Counted from the stretch's first letter, positions 35,520-44,802 are shown. The stretch: 64,000 nt of DNA from Marilutibacter penaei (GCF_014145395.1 NZ_JACHTE010000002.1:1-64000), one strand, 5' to 3'. Program-made: numbers and translations. Notes: generated by a model not told the origin, from the letters alone.

Positions 35520-36314
35520 TCAGCGGGACTGGGCGAGGATCAATTCAAGGACGTACTTGCTGCCGAAGAAGGCCAGTACGAGCAGGGCCATCGCCACCAG
35601 CGTCCAGTGCACGGCCTTGGTGCCGCGCCAGCCGTGTCGCCAGCGGCCGACCAGCAGGCCGCCGAACGCCAGCCATGACAGCACGCTCAGCACCGTCTTG
35701 TGCACCAGATGCTGGGCGAACAGGTCCTCCACGAACAGCATGCCGGTGAGCAACGTCGCCGTCAGCAGGATGAACCCGACCGTGATCGTCCGGAACAGCA
35801 GGAATTCAAGCTCGACGAGTGGCGGGAGCGCGCGCAACCAGCCGTGGATGTCACGGCGGCGCAGGGCCCGCTCCTGCAGCCACAGCATGATCGCCAGCAG
35901 GGCCGCCACGGCCAGCGTGGCGTACGCGAGCAGTGCCAGCCACGCGTGCAACTGAAGGCGCCAGTCCAGCCCGCGCGGCACCCCCGGCGCATGCAGGAAG
36001 TCGCTGGCCAGGGCCGCTGCCGCCAGCGGATACACCACCACCCCGAGTGCGGCCATGCGGTCGCGTGCGGCGAACAGCGTGGTCAACATGGCCATGCCAA
36101 GCCCCACCAGCGACAGCGCCGCGAAGAAGTGCAGGTCGGTGTGGCCCGTCTGCCGCCACGCGACGAGGTGTGCACCGGCATGCAGCAGGGTGCCGGCGAG
36201 CGCCAGCCACCACCAGGGGCGTGGCGCCGGCCGGCGACCGCCGCGGCGCAGGTCGGCGAACAGCAGGCCGGCGGCGCCGAGATAGGCGACGATGGCGATG
36301 AGAACGATTGTCAT
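35520..36314 (-). CDS. ypjD: CcsA/HemX-like inner membrane protein (YpjD)
   Basis: 264 residues with eight hydrophobic helices. Conserved features of the cytochrome c assembly family are the histidines in LLHAGAHLVAW, LHAWLALLAYATL and the final FAQHLVHKTVLSVLSWLAFG, and the WxWWLA-like segment near the start. It is divergent from ffh, the arrangement seen for ypjD in many gammaproteobacteria (from family knowledge). Its exact role is unclear; it may handle haem or be needed for cytochrome assembly or resistance. Start at the ATG 36312-36314. Confidence 0.83.
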   Translation of the reverse strand: MTIVLIAIVAYLGAAGLLFADLRRGGRRPAPRPWWWLALAGTLLHAGAHLVAWRQTGHTDLHFFAALSLVGLGMAMLTTLFAARDRMAALGVVVYPLAAAALASDFLHAPGVPRGLDWRLQLHAWLALLAYATLAVAALLAIMLWLQERALRRRDIHGWLRALPPLVELEFLLFRTITVGFILLTATLLTGMLFVEDLFAQHLVHKTVLSVLSWLAFGGLLVGRWRHGWRGTKAVHWTLVAMALLVLAFFGSKYVLELILAQSR

Positions 36315-36382
36315 CGGGGGAGTGTCGCACAGCCACGCGCCGGCCACGCAAGGCCCCGACGGTGCGTGGGCGGGTGCGACGC

Positions 36383-36388
36383 TATAAT
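36383..36388 (+). promoter_or_regulatory. Promoter -10 box of ffh
   Basis: A perfect TATAAT stands 32 bases before the ffh start in otherwise GC-rich sequence. No good TTGACA is seen 17 bases upstream, so the -35 is degenerate. Confidence 0.65.
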
Positions 36389-36420
36389 TCGCGACCGTCT
36401 TCCGCTTTGGCCGTACCGCG

Positions 36421-37788
36421 ATGTTCGAATCCCTGACCCAGCGCCTCTCCGGCACCATCGAGCGCCTGCGTGGCCGTGGCCGCCTGACCGAGGAGAACAT
36501 CCGCGAGTCGCTGCGCGAGGTCCGCATCGCGCTGCTCGAGGCCGATGTCGCCCTGCCCGTCGTGCAGGCCCTGGTCGAGCGGATCAAGGTGCGTGCGGTC
36601 GGCCAGGAAGTGCTGAAGTCGCTGACCCCGGGCCAGGCCCTGATCAAGGTCGTGCGCGACGAGCTGACCACGGTGATGGGCGCCACCGCGTCGGACCTCA
36701 ACCTGGCCACCACGCCGCCGGCGGTGATCCTGATGGCCGGCCTGCAGGGCGCGGGCAAGACCACCACCGTCGCCAAGCTGGCCAAGCACCTCAAGGAGCG
36801 CCGCAAGAAGAAGGTGATGGTGGTGTCGGCCGACGTCTATCGCCCGGCCGCCATCGAGCAGCTGAAGACGTTGGCCGAACAGGTCGATGTCCTGTTCTTC
36901 CCGTCCAGCGCCGACCAGAAGCCGGAGGCCATCGTCCGCGCTGCGATCGCCGACGCGCGCAAGTCCTACGTCGATGCGTTGATCGTCGATACCGCCGGCC
37001 GCACCAGCATCGATGACGCGATGATGGCCGAGATCAAGGCCCTGCATGCCGCGGTCGAGCCGGTCGAGACGCTGTTCGTCGTCGATTCCATGACCGGCCA
37101 GGATGCCGCGGTCACGGCGAAGCACTTCAGCGAGGCCCTGCCGTTGACCGGCGTCGTCCTCACCAAGACCGACGGCGATGCGCGTGGCGGTGCCGCGCTG
37201 AGCGTCCGCTACATCACCGGCAAGCCGATCAAGTTCATCGGCGTCGGCGAGAAGCCCGACGGCCTGGACGTGTTCCATCCGGACCGCATCGCCAGCCGGA
37301 TCCTCGACATGGGCGACGTGCTGTCGCTGGTCGAGCAGGTCGAGCAGCAGGTCGACCAGGACAAGGCGCGCAAACTCGCCGAGAAGGTCGCCAAGGGCAA
37401 GCGCTTCGACCTCAACGACATGCGCGAGCAGCTCGAGCAGATGCAGAACATGGGCGGCCTGTCCGGCCTGATGGACAAGCTGCCGGGCGTGGGCCAGATC
37501 CCCGACCACGTGAAGAGCCAGGTGACGGGCAAGGAAGTGCCGCGCATGGTCGCCATCATCAACTCGATGACGCTCAAGGAACGCCGCAACCCGGCGCTGC
37601 TCAATGGCTCGCGCCGCAAGCGCATCGCCAGTGGGGCAGGGGTCACGCCCGCCGACGTCAACAAGCTGATGAAGCAGTACCAGCAGATGGAAAAGATGAT
37701 GGGCAAGCTGGGCCGCGGCGGCATGAAGGGCATGATGCGCGGCATGCGCGGGATGATGGGCGGCCGCGGCGGCATGCCGTTCCGCTGA
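36421..37788 (+). CDS. ffh: Signal recognition particle protein Ffh
   Basis: 455 residues in three domains. The N helical bundle (residues 1-85) precedes the G domain with LMAGLQGAGKTTTVAKLAKH (P-loop 107-115), VVSADVYRPAAIEQL, LIVDTAGR and the TKTDGDARGG guanine-specificity motif. The M domain follows, ending in a Met- and Gly-rich tail (MMGKLGRGGMKGMMRGMRGM) that binds signal peptides and 4.5S RNA. Ffh delivers membrane proteins to FtsY and the translocon. The 4.5S RNA gene is not in the window. Confidence 0.97.
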   Translation: MFESLTQRLSGTIERLRGRGRLTEENIRESLREVRIALLEADVALPVVQALVERIKVRAVGQEVLKSLTPGQALIKVVRDELTTVMGATASDLNLATTPPAVILMAGLQGAGKTTTVAKLAKHLKERRKKKVMVVSADVYRPAAIEQLKTLAEQVDVLFFPSSADQKPEAIVRAAIADARKSYVDALIVDTAGRTSIDDAMMAEIKALHAAVEPVETLFVVDSMTGQDAAVTAKHFSEALPLTGVVLTKTDGDARGGAALSVRYITGKPIKFIGVGEKPDGLDVFHPDRIASRILDMGDVLSLVEQVEQQVDQDKARKLAEKVAKGKRFDLNDMREQLEQMQNMGGLSGLMDKLPGVGQIPDHVKSQVTGKEVPRMVAIINSMTLKERRNPALLNGSRRKRIASGAGVTPADVNKLMKQYQQMEKMMGKLGRGGMKGMMRGMRGMMGGRGGMPFR

Positions 37789-37820
37789 GGACCGCCTGGC
37801 CCCGGGCCGACGGACGGTCG

Positions 37821-37849
37821 TTGCAGCGGCGCGGGCGCTGACCTAGATT
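37821..37849 (+). promoter_or_regulatory. Probable promoter of the subtilase gene
   Basis: TTGCAG (37821-37826) and TAGATT (37844-37849) are separated by exactly 17 bases. The resulting leader of about 145 bases before the start contains a short inverted repeat around CCGTGGGCACCAGTGGCCCGCGG. Predicted only from consensus. Confidence 0.45.
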
Positions 37850-38000
37850 TGCGACATCGCGCACGCTTCGGCGCGAGGTCCCCGCATGTGAATGGACGCG
37901 GTGGCAGATGGACAGGGGAGAGGCGACAGCAGTCGTAACCATCTCTGCCGTGGGCACCAGTGGCCCGCGGTGATCCGTCCGCATCATGAGGGGAGTCCAG

Positions 38001-41000
38001 ATGCTTCCAAGCACCCGACTGGGCGTCGTGCTGGGCACGGCCGTGCTCGTGGCCGCCGCAGGCGTGAGCACGCCTGGCGCTGCCGCTCCGGTATCGCCCG
38101 CGAGGCCCGCGGCCTCCGAGCCCGACAACGGCCCGCGCCAGATCTACATCATCGGCTACAGGGAGCCGGCGCTCGCCAATTACGAAGGCGACGTCGCGGG
38201 CATCCCCAAGCCGCGTCGCACCGGTGACGGCTCGGGCCGCATCGATGCCGCCAGTCGCGAAGCACGCGCCTACGTGGCCGACCTGGCGCGCCGGCAGGGC
38301 GAGCACGAAGCCCGGGCGGGTCGTGTCCTGGGGCGCTCCCTCCACGTGCGCAAGCGCATGCAGCACGCCCTCAATGGCGTGGTCACGGAGTTGACCGTGA
38401 ACGAGGCGGCCGCGGTCGCCAACCTCGGCGAGGTGGCGTTCGTGGAGCCGTATCGCGAGTACGAGCTCGATACCGATGCCGGGCCACAACGCATCGGTGC
38501 CGACCAGGTCTGGAGCGGGGGCAGCGGCCTCCCGCCTGGACAGACCCTGCCGGGCACGCCGAACCTGCCGGGTGCGCGCGGCGAGGGCATCGTGTTCGGC
38601 GTCGTCGATTCGGGCATCAACTTCGGCAGCCCCTCGTTCGCCGCGGAGTCCCCGGACGGCTACGTCCACGTCAACCCGCTCGGGTCGGGCAACTACCTGG
38701 GCACCTGTGCGCCGGGCGGGATCGACGAGGGCCGGTGCAACGACAAGTTGATCGGCGGGTATGACTTCGTGTGCGGCGCGCCGGGCAATGCCTGCAGCAA
38801 CCCGGCCTATCGCGACGAGCCGAGCTTCGGCGATACCAGCGGCCACGGTTCGCACGTGGCGTCGACCATCGCGGGCAACCCGCGGACCGTCGATTTCCGG
38901 GGCGCCCAGGTGCGCATTTCCGGCGTTGCACCGCGGGGCAACATCATCGCCTATGACGTCTGCTACACGCGGCTCAGCGATGGCAACGGGCTGTGTCCGA
39001 ACGTGTCCTCCGCCGCCGCGATCGACCAGGCCGTGGCGGATGGCGTGGACGTCATCAACTTCTCCATCGGTGGCGGCACGTCGCCCTGGAGCGAGGCCGT
39101 GTCCCAGGCGTTCCTCGGTGCCGCGGATGCCGGCATCTTCGTCGCGGCATCCGCCGGCAATTCCGGGCCCGACGCCGGGACCCTCGGCCACCACGAGCCC
39201 TGGGTCACCACGGTCGCCGCGGCCACGCATGGCCGACAGGGATACGAGTTCATCCTGTCCATGACCGGTCCCGGCGCGGTGCCGGCCCCGCTCCAGAGCG
39301 TGATCCTGACGCCAGGTGCGAACGGCGTGGCGCATGAGTCCGCGATCCCGGGCTCGACGCCGTTCGTGGTCGCACCCGATTTCGACAGTGGCGCCGATGG
39401 CTGCGCGGCCTATCCAGCGGGCACGTTCGCCGGCGCGATCGCGCTGGTTCGGCGTGGCGGCTGCTCGTTCAGCATCAAGACCAACAGCGCGTCGAACGCC
39501 GGCGCGGTGGCCGTGGTGATCGCCAACAACGCGGCCGGCGCGCTCAGCCCGTCGGTGCCGGACACGGACATCCCCGCCTTCGCGATCACCCAGGACGACG
39601 GCAACGCGGTGCGCGACTTCGCCGCCGGCGTGTCCGCGACGGCCGGGATCGGTTATCCGGCGCAGGCCGTCGCGAACACCCCCGACGTGCTGGGGGCCTT
39701 CAGTTCGCGCGGTCCCGCCAACTACGAGCTCGTCAAGCCGGACGTGACCGCGCCCGGCGTCGCCGTGCTCGCCGCCGACGCGGGTACCACCATCGACGGG
39801 TTCGAGGAACTGGTGGGCCTGAAGAGCGGCACCTCCATGGCGTCTCCGCACGTCGCGGGCGCCGCGGGCCTGTTGAAGCAGCTCAATCCCACCTGGACCC
39901 CGGCCGAGCTGAAGTCCGCCCTGATGATGACGGCCAATGAAGAGGTCTACATCGAAGACGGTACGACGCCGGCCGACGCCTTCGCGATGGGCGCGGGCCG
40001 CGTCCATGTGCGCGATGCCGCCCGTGCAGGCCTGGTGATGGACGAGACCACCGCCAACTACATCGCGGCGAACCCGGTCGAGGGGGGCGACACGAGTACG
40101 TTGAACCTGCCCAGCATGGCCGAGCAGCGCTGCGTGGGCCTGTGCACCTTTACCCGGACCCTGCGCAGCGTCCGCAAGCCCAACGTGCTGTGGCACGCGA
40201 GGCTGGAAGGCGTGAAGGGCATCGTCTGGCCGGCCCTGTTCCAGGTGAAGGGTGGCAAGGAGGTCAAGCTGACGGTCATCGTCGATGCGCGTGACCTGCC
40301 GGCCGATGCCAGCTGGAACTTCGGCAAGGTCGTGCTCGAGCCGGTCAGCCATTCGCCGCACGTGGCGACGCTGCACATGCCGGTGGCGGTCTCGGTGCCG
40401 GAGCCGCGCATCGGCTTCAGTCCGATGGAGGGTGTCGAACTCTCGCTCAAGGCCGGTCGACGTGGCGTGGCCCGGCTCGAGGTCGGCAACGAAGGCGGCG
40501 GTTGGCTCCAATGGAGCCGGCAGAGCGGCGGCAGCGTCAGCGACGTCGTCCATGCATCGGGGTCGGAAGGCGTGACCACGGGCACCGCGAGCGGTTTCTA
40601 CCCGGACTTCCAGACCGGCATCTACACCGCGGATGATTTCGTGGTCGGTGAAACCGGCAAGGTGGACTTCCTCGCGGCACGCGGTTTCGTGGTGGGCGGT
40701 GCCAACCTGCTGACCACGGCATCCAGCGTCACCTGGTCGATCTTCGCCGACGCCGGCGGTACGCCTGCCGGGTACCCGCTCCAGTCGCCCGAAGCGGCGC
40801 TGTGGACCTTCACCTCGCCCATGAACGGGCCGGGCATTGGCCTCACCGACGGCTGGCTGCAGTTCGATCCCACGCTTGCCGGACACGACGTCACCCTGCC
40901 ACCGGGCACGTACTGGCTGCATGTCCGGGTCACCATTCCCTACGCGAGCCGCTGGGCGTGGTACCAGTCGCAGCAGGGCGTGGGCAGCCAGGCCCAGGTC

Positions 41001-41282
41001 GTGGTGTCCCCCGAGGCAGGGGGTACCTGGGGGCCGACCTCGCCGCTCAATCCGGGCATGGCGTTCCAGGTCAATGCGCAGTACGCCTGCGGCGCGTCGT
41101 GGCTGGGCACGGCCCTGCCGTCCAGTGGACGACTTTACGGGGGCTTCGATACCCCGGTGCTGTTGAGCGTCAACAGTGCGGGTCTCGCCCCGGGCGTGCA
41201 CACCGCACGGGCCTGCTTCGCAAGCAATGACCCGAGCCAGCCGGTGGCGAGCGTCCCGGTCAGGTTGACGGTCACGCCCTGA
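38001..41282 (+). CDS. Secreted subtilisin-like serine protease with PA domain
   Basis: 1093 residues with a signal peptide (STRLGVVLGTAVLVAAAGVS). A propeptide/I9-like region follows (about 45-160). The S8 catalytic domain has D203 in FGVVDSGINFG, H282 in TSGHGSHVASTIAG, the oxyanion Asn in VAASAGNSGPD and S612 in KSGTSMASPHVAG. A PA domain of about 100 residues is inserted between His and Ser (AAYPAGTFAGAIALVRRGGC). The 450-residue C-terminal part is beta-rich (fibronectin/Ig-like), with no transmembrane anchor, so the enzyme is exported. I chose the ATG at 38001 because GGGAG lies six bases upstream; the in-frame ATG at 37986 lacks one. Probably an extracellular nutrient- or predation-related protease; substrate unknown. 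Confidence 0.93.
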   Translation: MLPSTRLGVVLGTAVLVAAAGVSTPGAAAPVSPARPAASEPDNGPRQIYIIGYREPALANYEGDVAGIPKPRRTGDGSGRIDAASREARAYVADLARRQGEHEARAGRVLGRSLHVRKRMQHALNGVVTELTVNEAAAVANLGEVAFVEPYREYELDTDAGPQRIGADQVWSGGSGLPPGQTLPGTPNLPGARGEGIVFGVVDSGINFGSPSFAAESPDGYVHVNPLGSGNYLGTCAPGGIDEGRCNDKLIGGYDFVCGAPGNACSNPAYRDEPSFGDTSGHGSHVASTIAGNPRTVDFRGAQVRISGVAPRGNIIAYDVCYTRLSDGNGLCPNVSSAAAIDQAVADGVDVINFSIGGGTSPWSEAVSQAFLGAADAGIFVAASAGNSGPDAGTLGHHEPWVTTVAAATHGRQGYEFILSMTGPGAVPAPLQSVILTPGANGVAHESAIPGSTPFVVAPDFDSGADGCAAYPAGTFAGAIALVRRGGCSFSIKTNSASNAGAVAVVIANNAAGALSPSVPDTDIPAFAITQDDGNAVRDFAAGVSATAGIGYPAQAVANTPDVLGAFSSRGPANYELVKPDVTAPGVAVLAADAGTTIDGFEELVGLKSGTSMASPHVAGAAGLLKQLNPTWTPAELKSALMMTANEEVYIEDGTTPADAFAMGAGRVHVRDAARAGLVMDETTANYIAANPVEGGDTSTLNLPSMAEQRCVGLCTFTRTLRSVRKPNVLWHARLEGVKGIVWPALFQVKGGKEVKLTVIVDARDLPADASWNFGKVVLEPVSHSPHVATLHMPVAVSVPEPRIGFSPMEGVELSLKAGRRGVARLEVGNEGGGWLQWSRQSGGSVSDVVHASGSEGVTTGTASGFYPDFQTGIYTADDFVVGETGKVDFLAARGFVVGGANLLTTASSVTWSIFADAGGTPAGYPLQSPEAALWTFTSPMNGPGIGLTDGWLQFDPTLAGHDVTLPPGTYWLHVRVTIPYASRWAWYQSQQGVGSQAQVVVSPEAGGTWGPTSPLNPGMAFQVNAQYACGASWLGTALPSSGRLYGGFDTPVLLSVNSAGLAPGVHTARACFASNDPSQPVASVPVRLTVTP

Positions 41283-41328
41283 CGCCGTGGGGCCGCGGGC
41301 CTTGCCCGCCGCCCCGGTTCCAGGCATG

Positions 41329-41353
41329 CGGGGCGCCCCAGGGCGCCCCGTTT
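41329..41353 (+). terminator. Terminator-like hairpin after the subtilase gene
   Basis: A 9-bp perfect stem CGGGGCGCC-CCAG-GGCGCCCCG (41329-41350) followed by TTT. The U-run is short but the stem is very stable. It separates the protease gene from the rpsP promoter. Confidence 0.7.
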
Positions 41354-41388
41354 GCGTAGCTACGGTTCAGTTTCGGGCTGCGCGCTGA

Positions 41389-41417
41389 TTCCGTTCGGCC
41401 GCGGGCTGGACTATACT
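41389..41417 (+). promoter_or_regulatory. Promoter of the rpsP-rimM-trmD-rplS operon
   Basis: A good -10, TATACT (41412-41417), lies 17 bases after TTCCGT (41389-41394), a partial -35. The predicted start of transcription is about 43 bases before the rpsP ATG. Confidence 0.6.
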
Positions 41418-41465
41418 TGCCGGCTTACCCCGCCATCCTGGCGGCTGGGCAACAAAGGAAACAGC

Positions 41466-41720
41466 ATGGTCAAGATCCGTCTGGCGCGCGGTGGCGCCAA
41501 GAAGCGTCCGTTCTACCACGTCGTCGTCACCGACAGCCGCAATGCCCGCGATGGTCGCAACATCGAGCGCGTCGGCTATTACAACCCGGTTGCGGTCGGG
41601 GGCGAGAAGCCGGTCGAGCTGAACGTCGAGCGCGTCAAGCACTGGATCGACAACGGCGCGCAGCTGACCGACAAGGTCGCGGTGCTGTACAAGGACGCGG
41701 TCAAGGCCGCCGCGGCCTGA
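41466..41720 (+). CDS. rpsP: Ribosomal protein bS16
   Basis: 84 residues, typical length. Sequence [20 protein letters not shown] with [20 protein letters not shown] is unmistakable. It binds 16S rRNA early in 30S assembly. First gene of the classical rpsP-rimM-trmD-rplS operon; rimM begins 44 bases later. An AAAGGAAAC ribosome site lies just before the ATG. Confidence 0.98.
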   Translation: MVKIRLARGGAKKRPFYHVVVTDSRNARDGRNIERVGYYNPVAVGGEKPVELNVERVKHWIDNGAQLTDKVAVLYKDAVKAAAA

Positions 41721-41764
41721 TCCGCCGGGCCGCGCCTGCGCGGCCCGCCTGCACGCCTCCGCAC

Positions 41765-42280
41765 ATGAGCGAACAAGGGCGCCGCATCCTGTTGGGCAGG
41801 GTGCTCGGCGCCTTTGGCTTGCGTGGGGAAGTCAAGTTCGAGTCCTGGACGGAGCCGCGTTCGGCGCTGTTCCGCTACCAGCCCTGGATCCTGCGTTTCC
41901 CCGACGGATCCGAGCGTGAGCTGCGCGGCGCACGGGGGCGCGAGAGCGGGAAGTACCTGATCGGCCACATGCCCGACGTGCTCGACCGCGACGCCGCCGA
42001 AGCGCTGCACGGCACCGAGATCCATGTCCCGCGGGACGCGCTCCCCCCGGCGAAGCCCGGCGAGTACTACTGGGTCGACCTGGAGGGTCTTCGCGTGGTG
42101 AACGCGGAAGGCACGGTGCTTGGCGTGGTGTCGCACCTGTTCGCCACGGGCGCGAACGACGTGATGGTGGTCCGCGACGAGGCGCGCGAGCGCATGATCC
42201 CGTTCGTCCAGCCCCGGTTCGTCACGGGCGTCGACTTCGAGTCGGGCACCGTCAGCGTCGACTGGGATCCGGATTTCTAG
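41765..42280 (+). CDS. rimM: Ribosome maturation factor RimM
   Basis: 171 residues. The N-terminal RimM domain begins [20 protein letters not shown] and the C-terminal PRC barrel has [20 protein letters not shown] with the ending [20 protein letters not shown]. It helps 16S rRNA processing of the 30S head and binds uS19. Second gene of the operon; trmD starts nine bases later. Confidence 0.97.
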   Translation: MSEQGRRILLGRVLGAFGLRGEVKFESWTEPRSALFRYQPWILRFPDGSERELRGARGRESGKYLIGHMPDVLDRDAAEALHGTEIHVPRDALPPAKPGEYYWVDLEGLRVVNAEGTVLGVVSHLFATGANDVMVVRDEARERMIPFVQPRFVTGVDFESGTVSVDWDPDF

Positions 42281-42289
42281 GCCCGCGTC

Positions 42290-43081
42290 ATGCGTATCGA
42301 CGTCGTCAGCCTGTTCCCTGAATTCATCGCTCAGTGCGCGGCCTTTGGCGTGACCGGTCGCGCGATCGAGCGCGGGCTGTTGACGCTGGAAGGCTGGAAC
42401 CCGCGTGACCATGCCGAAGGCAATTACCGGCGCGTGGACGATCGTCCGTTCGGCGGCGGTCCGGGCATGGTGATGCTCATCGATCCGCTGAGGGCCTGCC
42501 TGCGCGAGGTCCGTGCCGCGGATCCGCGCCCCGCACGCGTGGTCTATATGTCGCCCCAGGGCGCGCCCCTGACCCAGCGCAAGGCGCGCGAGCTGGCCGC
42601 CAGCGATCGCCTGGTGTTGCTGTGCGGGCGCTACGAAGGCGTGGACGAGCGCCTGCTGCGCGCCGAAGTCGACGAGGAACTGTCGATCGGCGACTACGTC
42701 CTGTCAGGCGGTGAGCTGGCCGCGGCGGTCGTGGTCGACACCGTCGCGCGCCTGCAGGACGGGGCCTTGAACGATGCCGAATCCGCGGTCCAGGACAGTT
42801 TCGAGGACGGCTTGCTCGATTGCCCGCACTACACGCGACCCGTGGCCCATGCGCTCGGCGACGTGCCCGGCGTGTTGTTGTCCGGCAACCATGCCGAGAT
42901 CGCCCGCTGGCGTCGCATGCAGCAGTTGGGCCGGACCTGGTCCCGCCGCCCGGACCTGATCGACGAGCGCGCGCTGTCGCCAGCGGACCGGAAGCTGCTC
43001 GACGCCTGGCGGGCGGGTGAGGACGGCGAACAGCCGCTGCCGGACGGCCGTGCCGGGATGCCGCCTGAACAGGACGCCTGA
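42290..43081 (+). CDS. trmD: tRNA (guanine-N1)-methyltransferase TrmD
   Basis: 263 residues. The SPOUT trefoil knot shows in [16 protein letters not shown] and [20 protein letters not shown], with the substrate-binding GGGPGMVM near residue 60 and the C-terminal [20 protein letters not shown]. It makes m1G37 in tRNAs reading CNN/GGN, preventing frameshifts. Third gene of the operon. The C-terminal 20 residues ([20 protein letters not shown]) are longer than in E. coli. Confidence 0.97.
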   Translation: MRIDVVSLFPEFIAQCAAFGVTGRAIERGLLTLEGWNPRDHAEGNYRRVDDRPFGGGPGMVMLIDPLRACLREVRAADPRPARVVYMSPQGAPLTQRKARELAASDRLVLLCGRYEGVDERLLRAEVDEELSIGDYVLSGGELAAAVVVDTVARLQDGALNDAESAVQDSFEDGLLDCPHYTRPVAHALGDVPGVLLSGNHAEIARWRRMQQLGRTWSRRPDLIDERALSPADRKLLDAWRAGEDGEQPLPDGRAGMPPEQDA

Positions 43082-43085
43082 CGGC

Positions 43086-43115
43086 TGGCATTGGCTTCAG
43101 CAATGCCGCTATAAT
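43086..43115 (+). promoter_or_regulatory. Internal promoter of rplS
   Basis: A perfect TATAAT (43110-43115) follows the trmD stop by 28 bases; TGGCAT (43086-43091) 18 bases upstream is a weak -35. It would give rplS a separate transcript with a leader of about 105 bases, and explains the 147-base gap before rplS. Confidence 0.6.
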
Positions 43116-43228
43116 GCGCGGCTTAGCTCCATCCATGCCATGACGCGGGTCCACGTGCACTCGCGCATACAAATCGCCACCGGGCCACGACCCGGGGCCC
43201 AGAAAAGCGACATCAACAGGCCAAGACC

Positions 43229-43603
43229 ATGACTCTCAACACGCTGCTCCAGGAATTCGAAGCCGGACAGGCCCAGCGCGAGCTGCCGCCCTTCGGCCCC
43301 GGCGATACCGTCGTCGTCAACGTGAAGGTGAAGGAAGGCAACCGCGAGCGCGTCCAGGCCTATGAAGGCGTGGTCATCGCGCGCAAGAACGCCGGCCTGA
43401 ACTCCTCCTTCACCGTGCGCAAGATCTCGCACGGCTACGGTGTCGAGCGCGTGTTCCAGAACCACAGCCCGATCATCGACTCGGTGCAGGTGAAGCGCCG
43501 CGGCAAGGTCCGCGCCGGCAAGCTGTACTACCTGCGTGGCCTGGAAGGCAAGAAGGCGCGCATCAAGGAAGACCTGGCGGCTTACGCGAAGAACAAGCAG
43601 TAA
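43229..43603 (+). CDS. rplS: Ribosomal protein bL19
   Basis: 124 residues. Sequence [20 protein letters not shown] with [20 protein letters not shown] and [18 protein letters not shown] identifies bL19, which lies at the 30S/50S interface. Last gene of the operon. The long leader and its own promoter suggest that it is made at a rate different from trmD, as is known in E. coli. Confidence 0.98.
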   Translation: MTLNTLLQEFEAGQAQRELPPFGPGDTVVVNVKVKEGNRERVQAYEGVVIARKNAGLNSSFTVRKISHGYGVERVFQNHSPIIDSVQVKRRGKVRAGKLYYLRGLEGKKARIKEDLAAYAKNKQ

Positions 43604-43628
43604 GCGCCGCGTCTCCGGCGATTCACGC

Positions 43629-43655
43629 GAACGGCCGCCCCAGGGGCGGCCGTTC
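43629..43655 (+). terminator. Terminator-like hairpin after rplS
   Basis: An 11-bp perfect stem GAACGGCCGCC/GGCGGCCGTTC (43629-43655) with a five-base loop starts 26 bases after the rplS stop. The T-rich tail is poor (TTCTGCGTTGG), so it may act with Rho or only protect the 3' end. Confidence 0.6.
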
Positions 43656-43697
43656 TGCGTTGGGGGCGATAATGCCCCGACACGGGCAGGCAGGTGG

Positions 43698-44108
43698 ATG
43701 GACGAGACGAAGGACAATCCGGTGGGTGGCGTGCGCATCGACCTGTGGCTGTGGGCGGCCCGGTTCTTCAAGACCCGCGCGCTGGCACGACAGGCGATCG
43801 AGAACGGCAAGGTCGAGGTGGCCGGGCAACGGCCCAAGCCCTCGCGCACGGTCCGCGTGGGCGATCCGATGAAGATCGAGCGAGGCCACGAAACGTTCGA
43901 AGTCGAGGTGCTGGCCCTCAGCGACACGCGGGGGCCGGCCAGCGTCGCGCGCACGCTGTACCGCGAGGGCGAGGCCTCGGCGCGCGCGCGCGAGGAGGCC
44001 CGTGCACTGCGCGCCGCGGCCAGTGCCGGCTACAGGGCGCCGGAAACCCGGCCCGACAAGCGCGCCCGGCGATTGATCCGCGCGTTGGGCGACATCGACG
44101 CCAGTTGA
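43698..44108 (+). CDS. hslR: Heat shock protein 15 (ribosome-associated S4-domain protein)
   Basis: 136 residues. The S4 RNA-binding domain is RIDLWLWAARFFKTRALARQ followed by AIENGKVEVAGQRPKPSRTV and VGDPMKIE. The C-terminal half is Arg/Ala-rich and helical (EARALRAAASAGYRAPETRP, then RARRLIRAL), as in Hsp15. It binds 50S subunits with nascent chain-tRNA after premature dissociation and helps recycle them. The ATG at 43698 has an AGGTGG ribosome site. Confidence 0.9.
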   Translation: MDETKDNPVGGVRIDLWLWAARFFKTRALARQAIENGKVEVAGQRPKPSRTVRVGDPMKIERGHETFEVEVLALSDTRGPASVARTLYREGEASARAREEARALRAAASAGYRAPETRPDKRARRLIRALGDIDAS

Positions 44109-44114
44109 CCGGCG

Positions 44115-44732
44115 TCAGCGACCGCCGAAGATCGAGCTGCCCAGGCGCATCAGGTCGTTGACATCCAGGTCGCCGTCACCGTCCTGGTCCAGCACGGCAC
44201 CGAGCAGGCCGCCCCCGAGGCTGTCCTGCCGGATGCGCTGGCTTTCCTCGCCAAGCGCGGTGCCGAGGGACGCCGGCGTGGGCTGCAGCGGCGAGGTGCC
44301 GGCCGGGGCGGGCGTCGACGAGAACATGCGCTTGGCCAGGTAGGCCATCACCAGCGGCGCCAGCATTTTCAGGAGCTGGCCCATGCGGTCATTGTCGAGG
44401 CCGGTCGCGGCCCCCAGCCCGCGCACGGCGTTGCCCTGCTGGCCTCCCAGCACATGCCCGAGGATCCCCGCGCCCTGGCCGCCGCCGCCGAGGACGGCAC
44501 CCAGCAGTCCGCCGAGGTCGGTGCCGGCGTGGTCCCGCTGTAGCGCGCCGAAGAGGGCTTCTGCGCCCTGGGGCTGGCTGGCGTTCCGGCCCAGCGCACC
44601 GACCAGTAGCGGCAAGGCGGCGCTGATCGCATCCTCCGCCTGGTCTTCGGGCAGGCCGAGTTGCCGGCTGATGTTCGCGAGGGGCGCGCCCTGCAACTGG
44701 CTGAGCATGTCCCGGGTCAGGGGAGTGGACAT
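44115..44732 (-). CDS. DUF937 family protein with a C-terminal calcium-type loop
   Basis: 205 residues. The DUF937 core has repeated helices with Gly-rich segments: ISRQLGLPEDQAEDAISAAL, LLVGALGRNAS, LGGLLGAVLGGGGQGAGILG and HVLGGQQGNAVRGLGAATGL, with a final MGQLLKMLAPLVMAYLAKRM. The last 20 residues contain DQDGDGDLDVND, a perfect D-x-D-x-D-x EF-hand/dockerin-like calcium loop, followed by LMRLGSSIFGGR. The protein has no signal peptide. DUF937 function is unknown. It is convergent with hslR, six bases between stops. Confidence 0.75.
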   Translation of the reverse strand: MSTPLTRDMLSQLQGAPLANISRQLGLPEDQAEDAISAALPLLVGALGRNASQPQGAEALFGALQRDHAGTDLGGLLGAVLGGGGQGAGILGHVLGGQQGNAVRGLGAATGLDNDRMGQLLKMLAPLVMAYLAKRMFSSTPAPAGTSPLQPTPASLGTALGEESQRIRQDSLGGGLLGAVLDQDGDGDLDVNDLMRLGSSIFGGR

Positions 44733-44802
44733 GGCGGCATCCTGTTCGACGGGTGGAACGCCATGCTAGCGCGAGGATGTTCCGGTCCCGTGGAGGTCCC
44801 CG

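Noticed and set aside
37209-41327. A 1372-codon open frame on the minus strand opposite ffh and the subtilase
   Set aside because: It is antisense to two well-recognised genes and has the composition (Arg, Gly, His, Asp) of a high-GC shadow frame; no domain is recognisable.
42281-43228. Riboswitch or ribosomal-protein leader motif before rplS
   Set aside because: The leader is 105-147 bases long but I could not find a recognised L19 or other leader fold by eye; only the promoter is reported.
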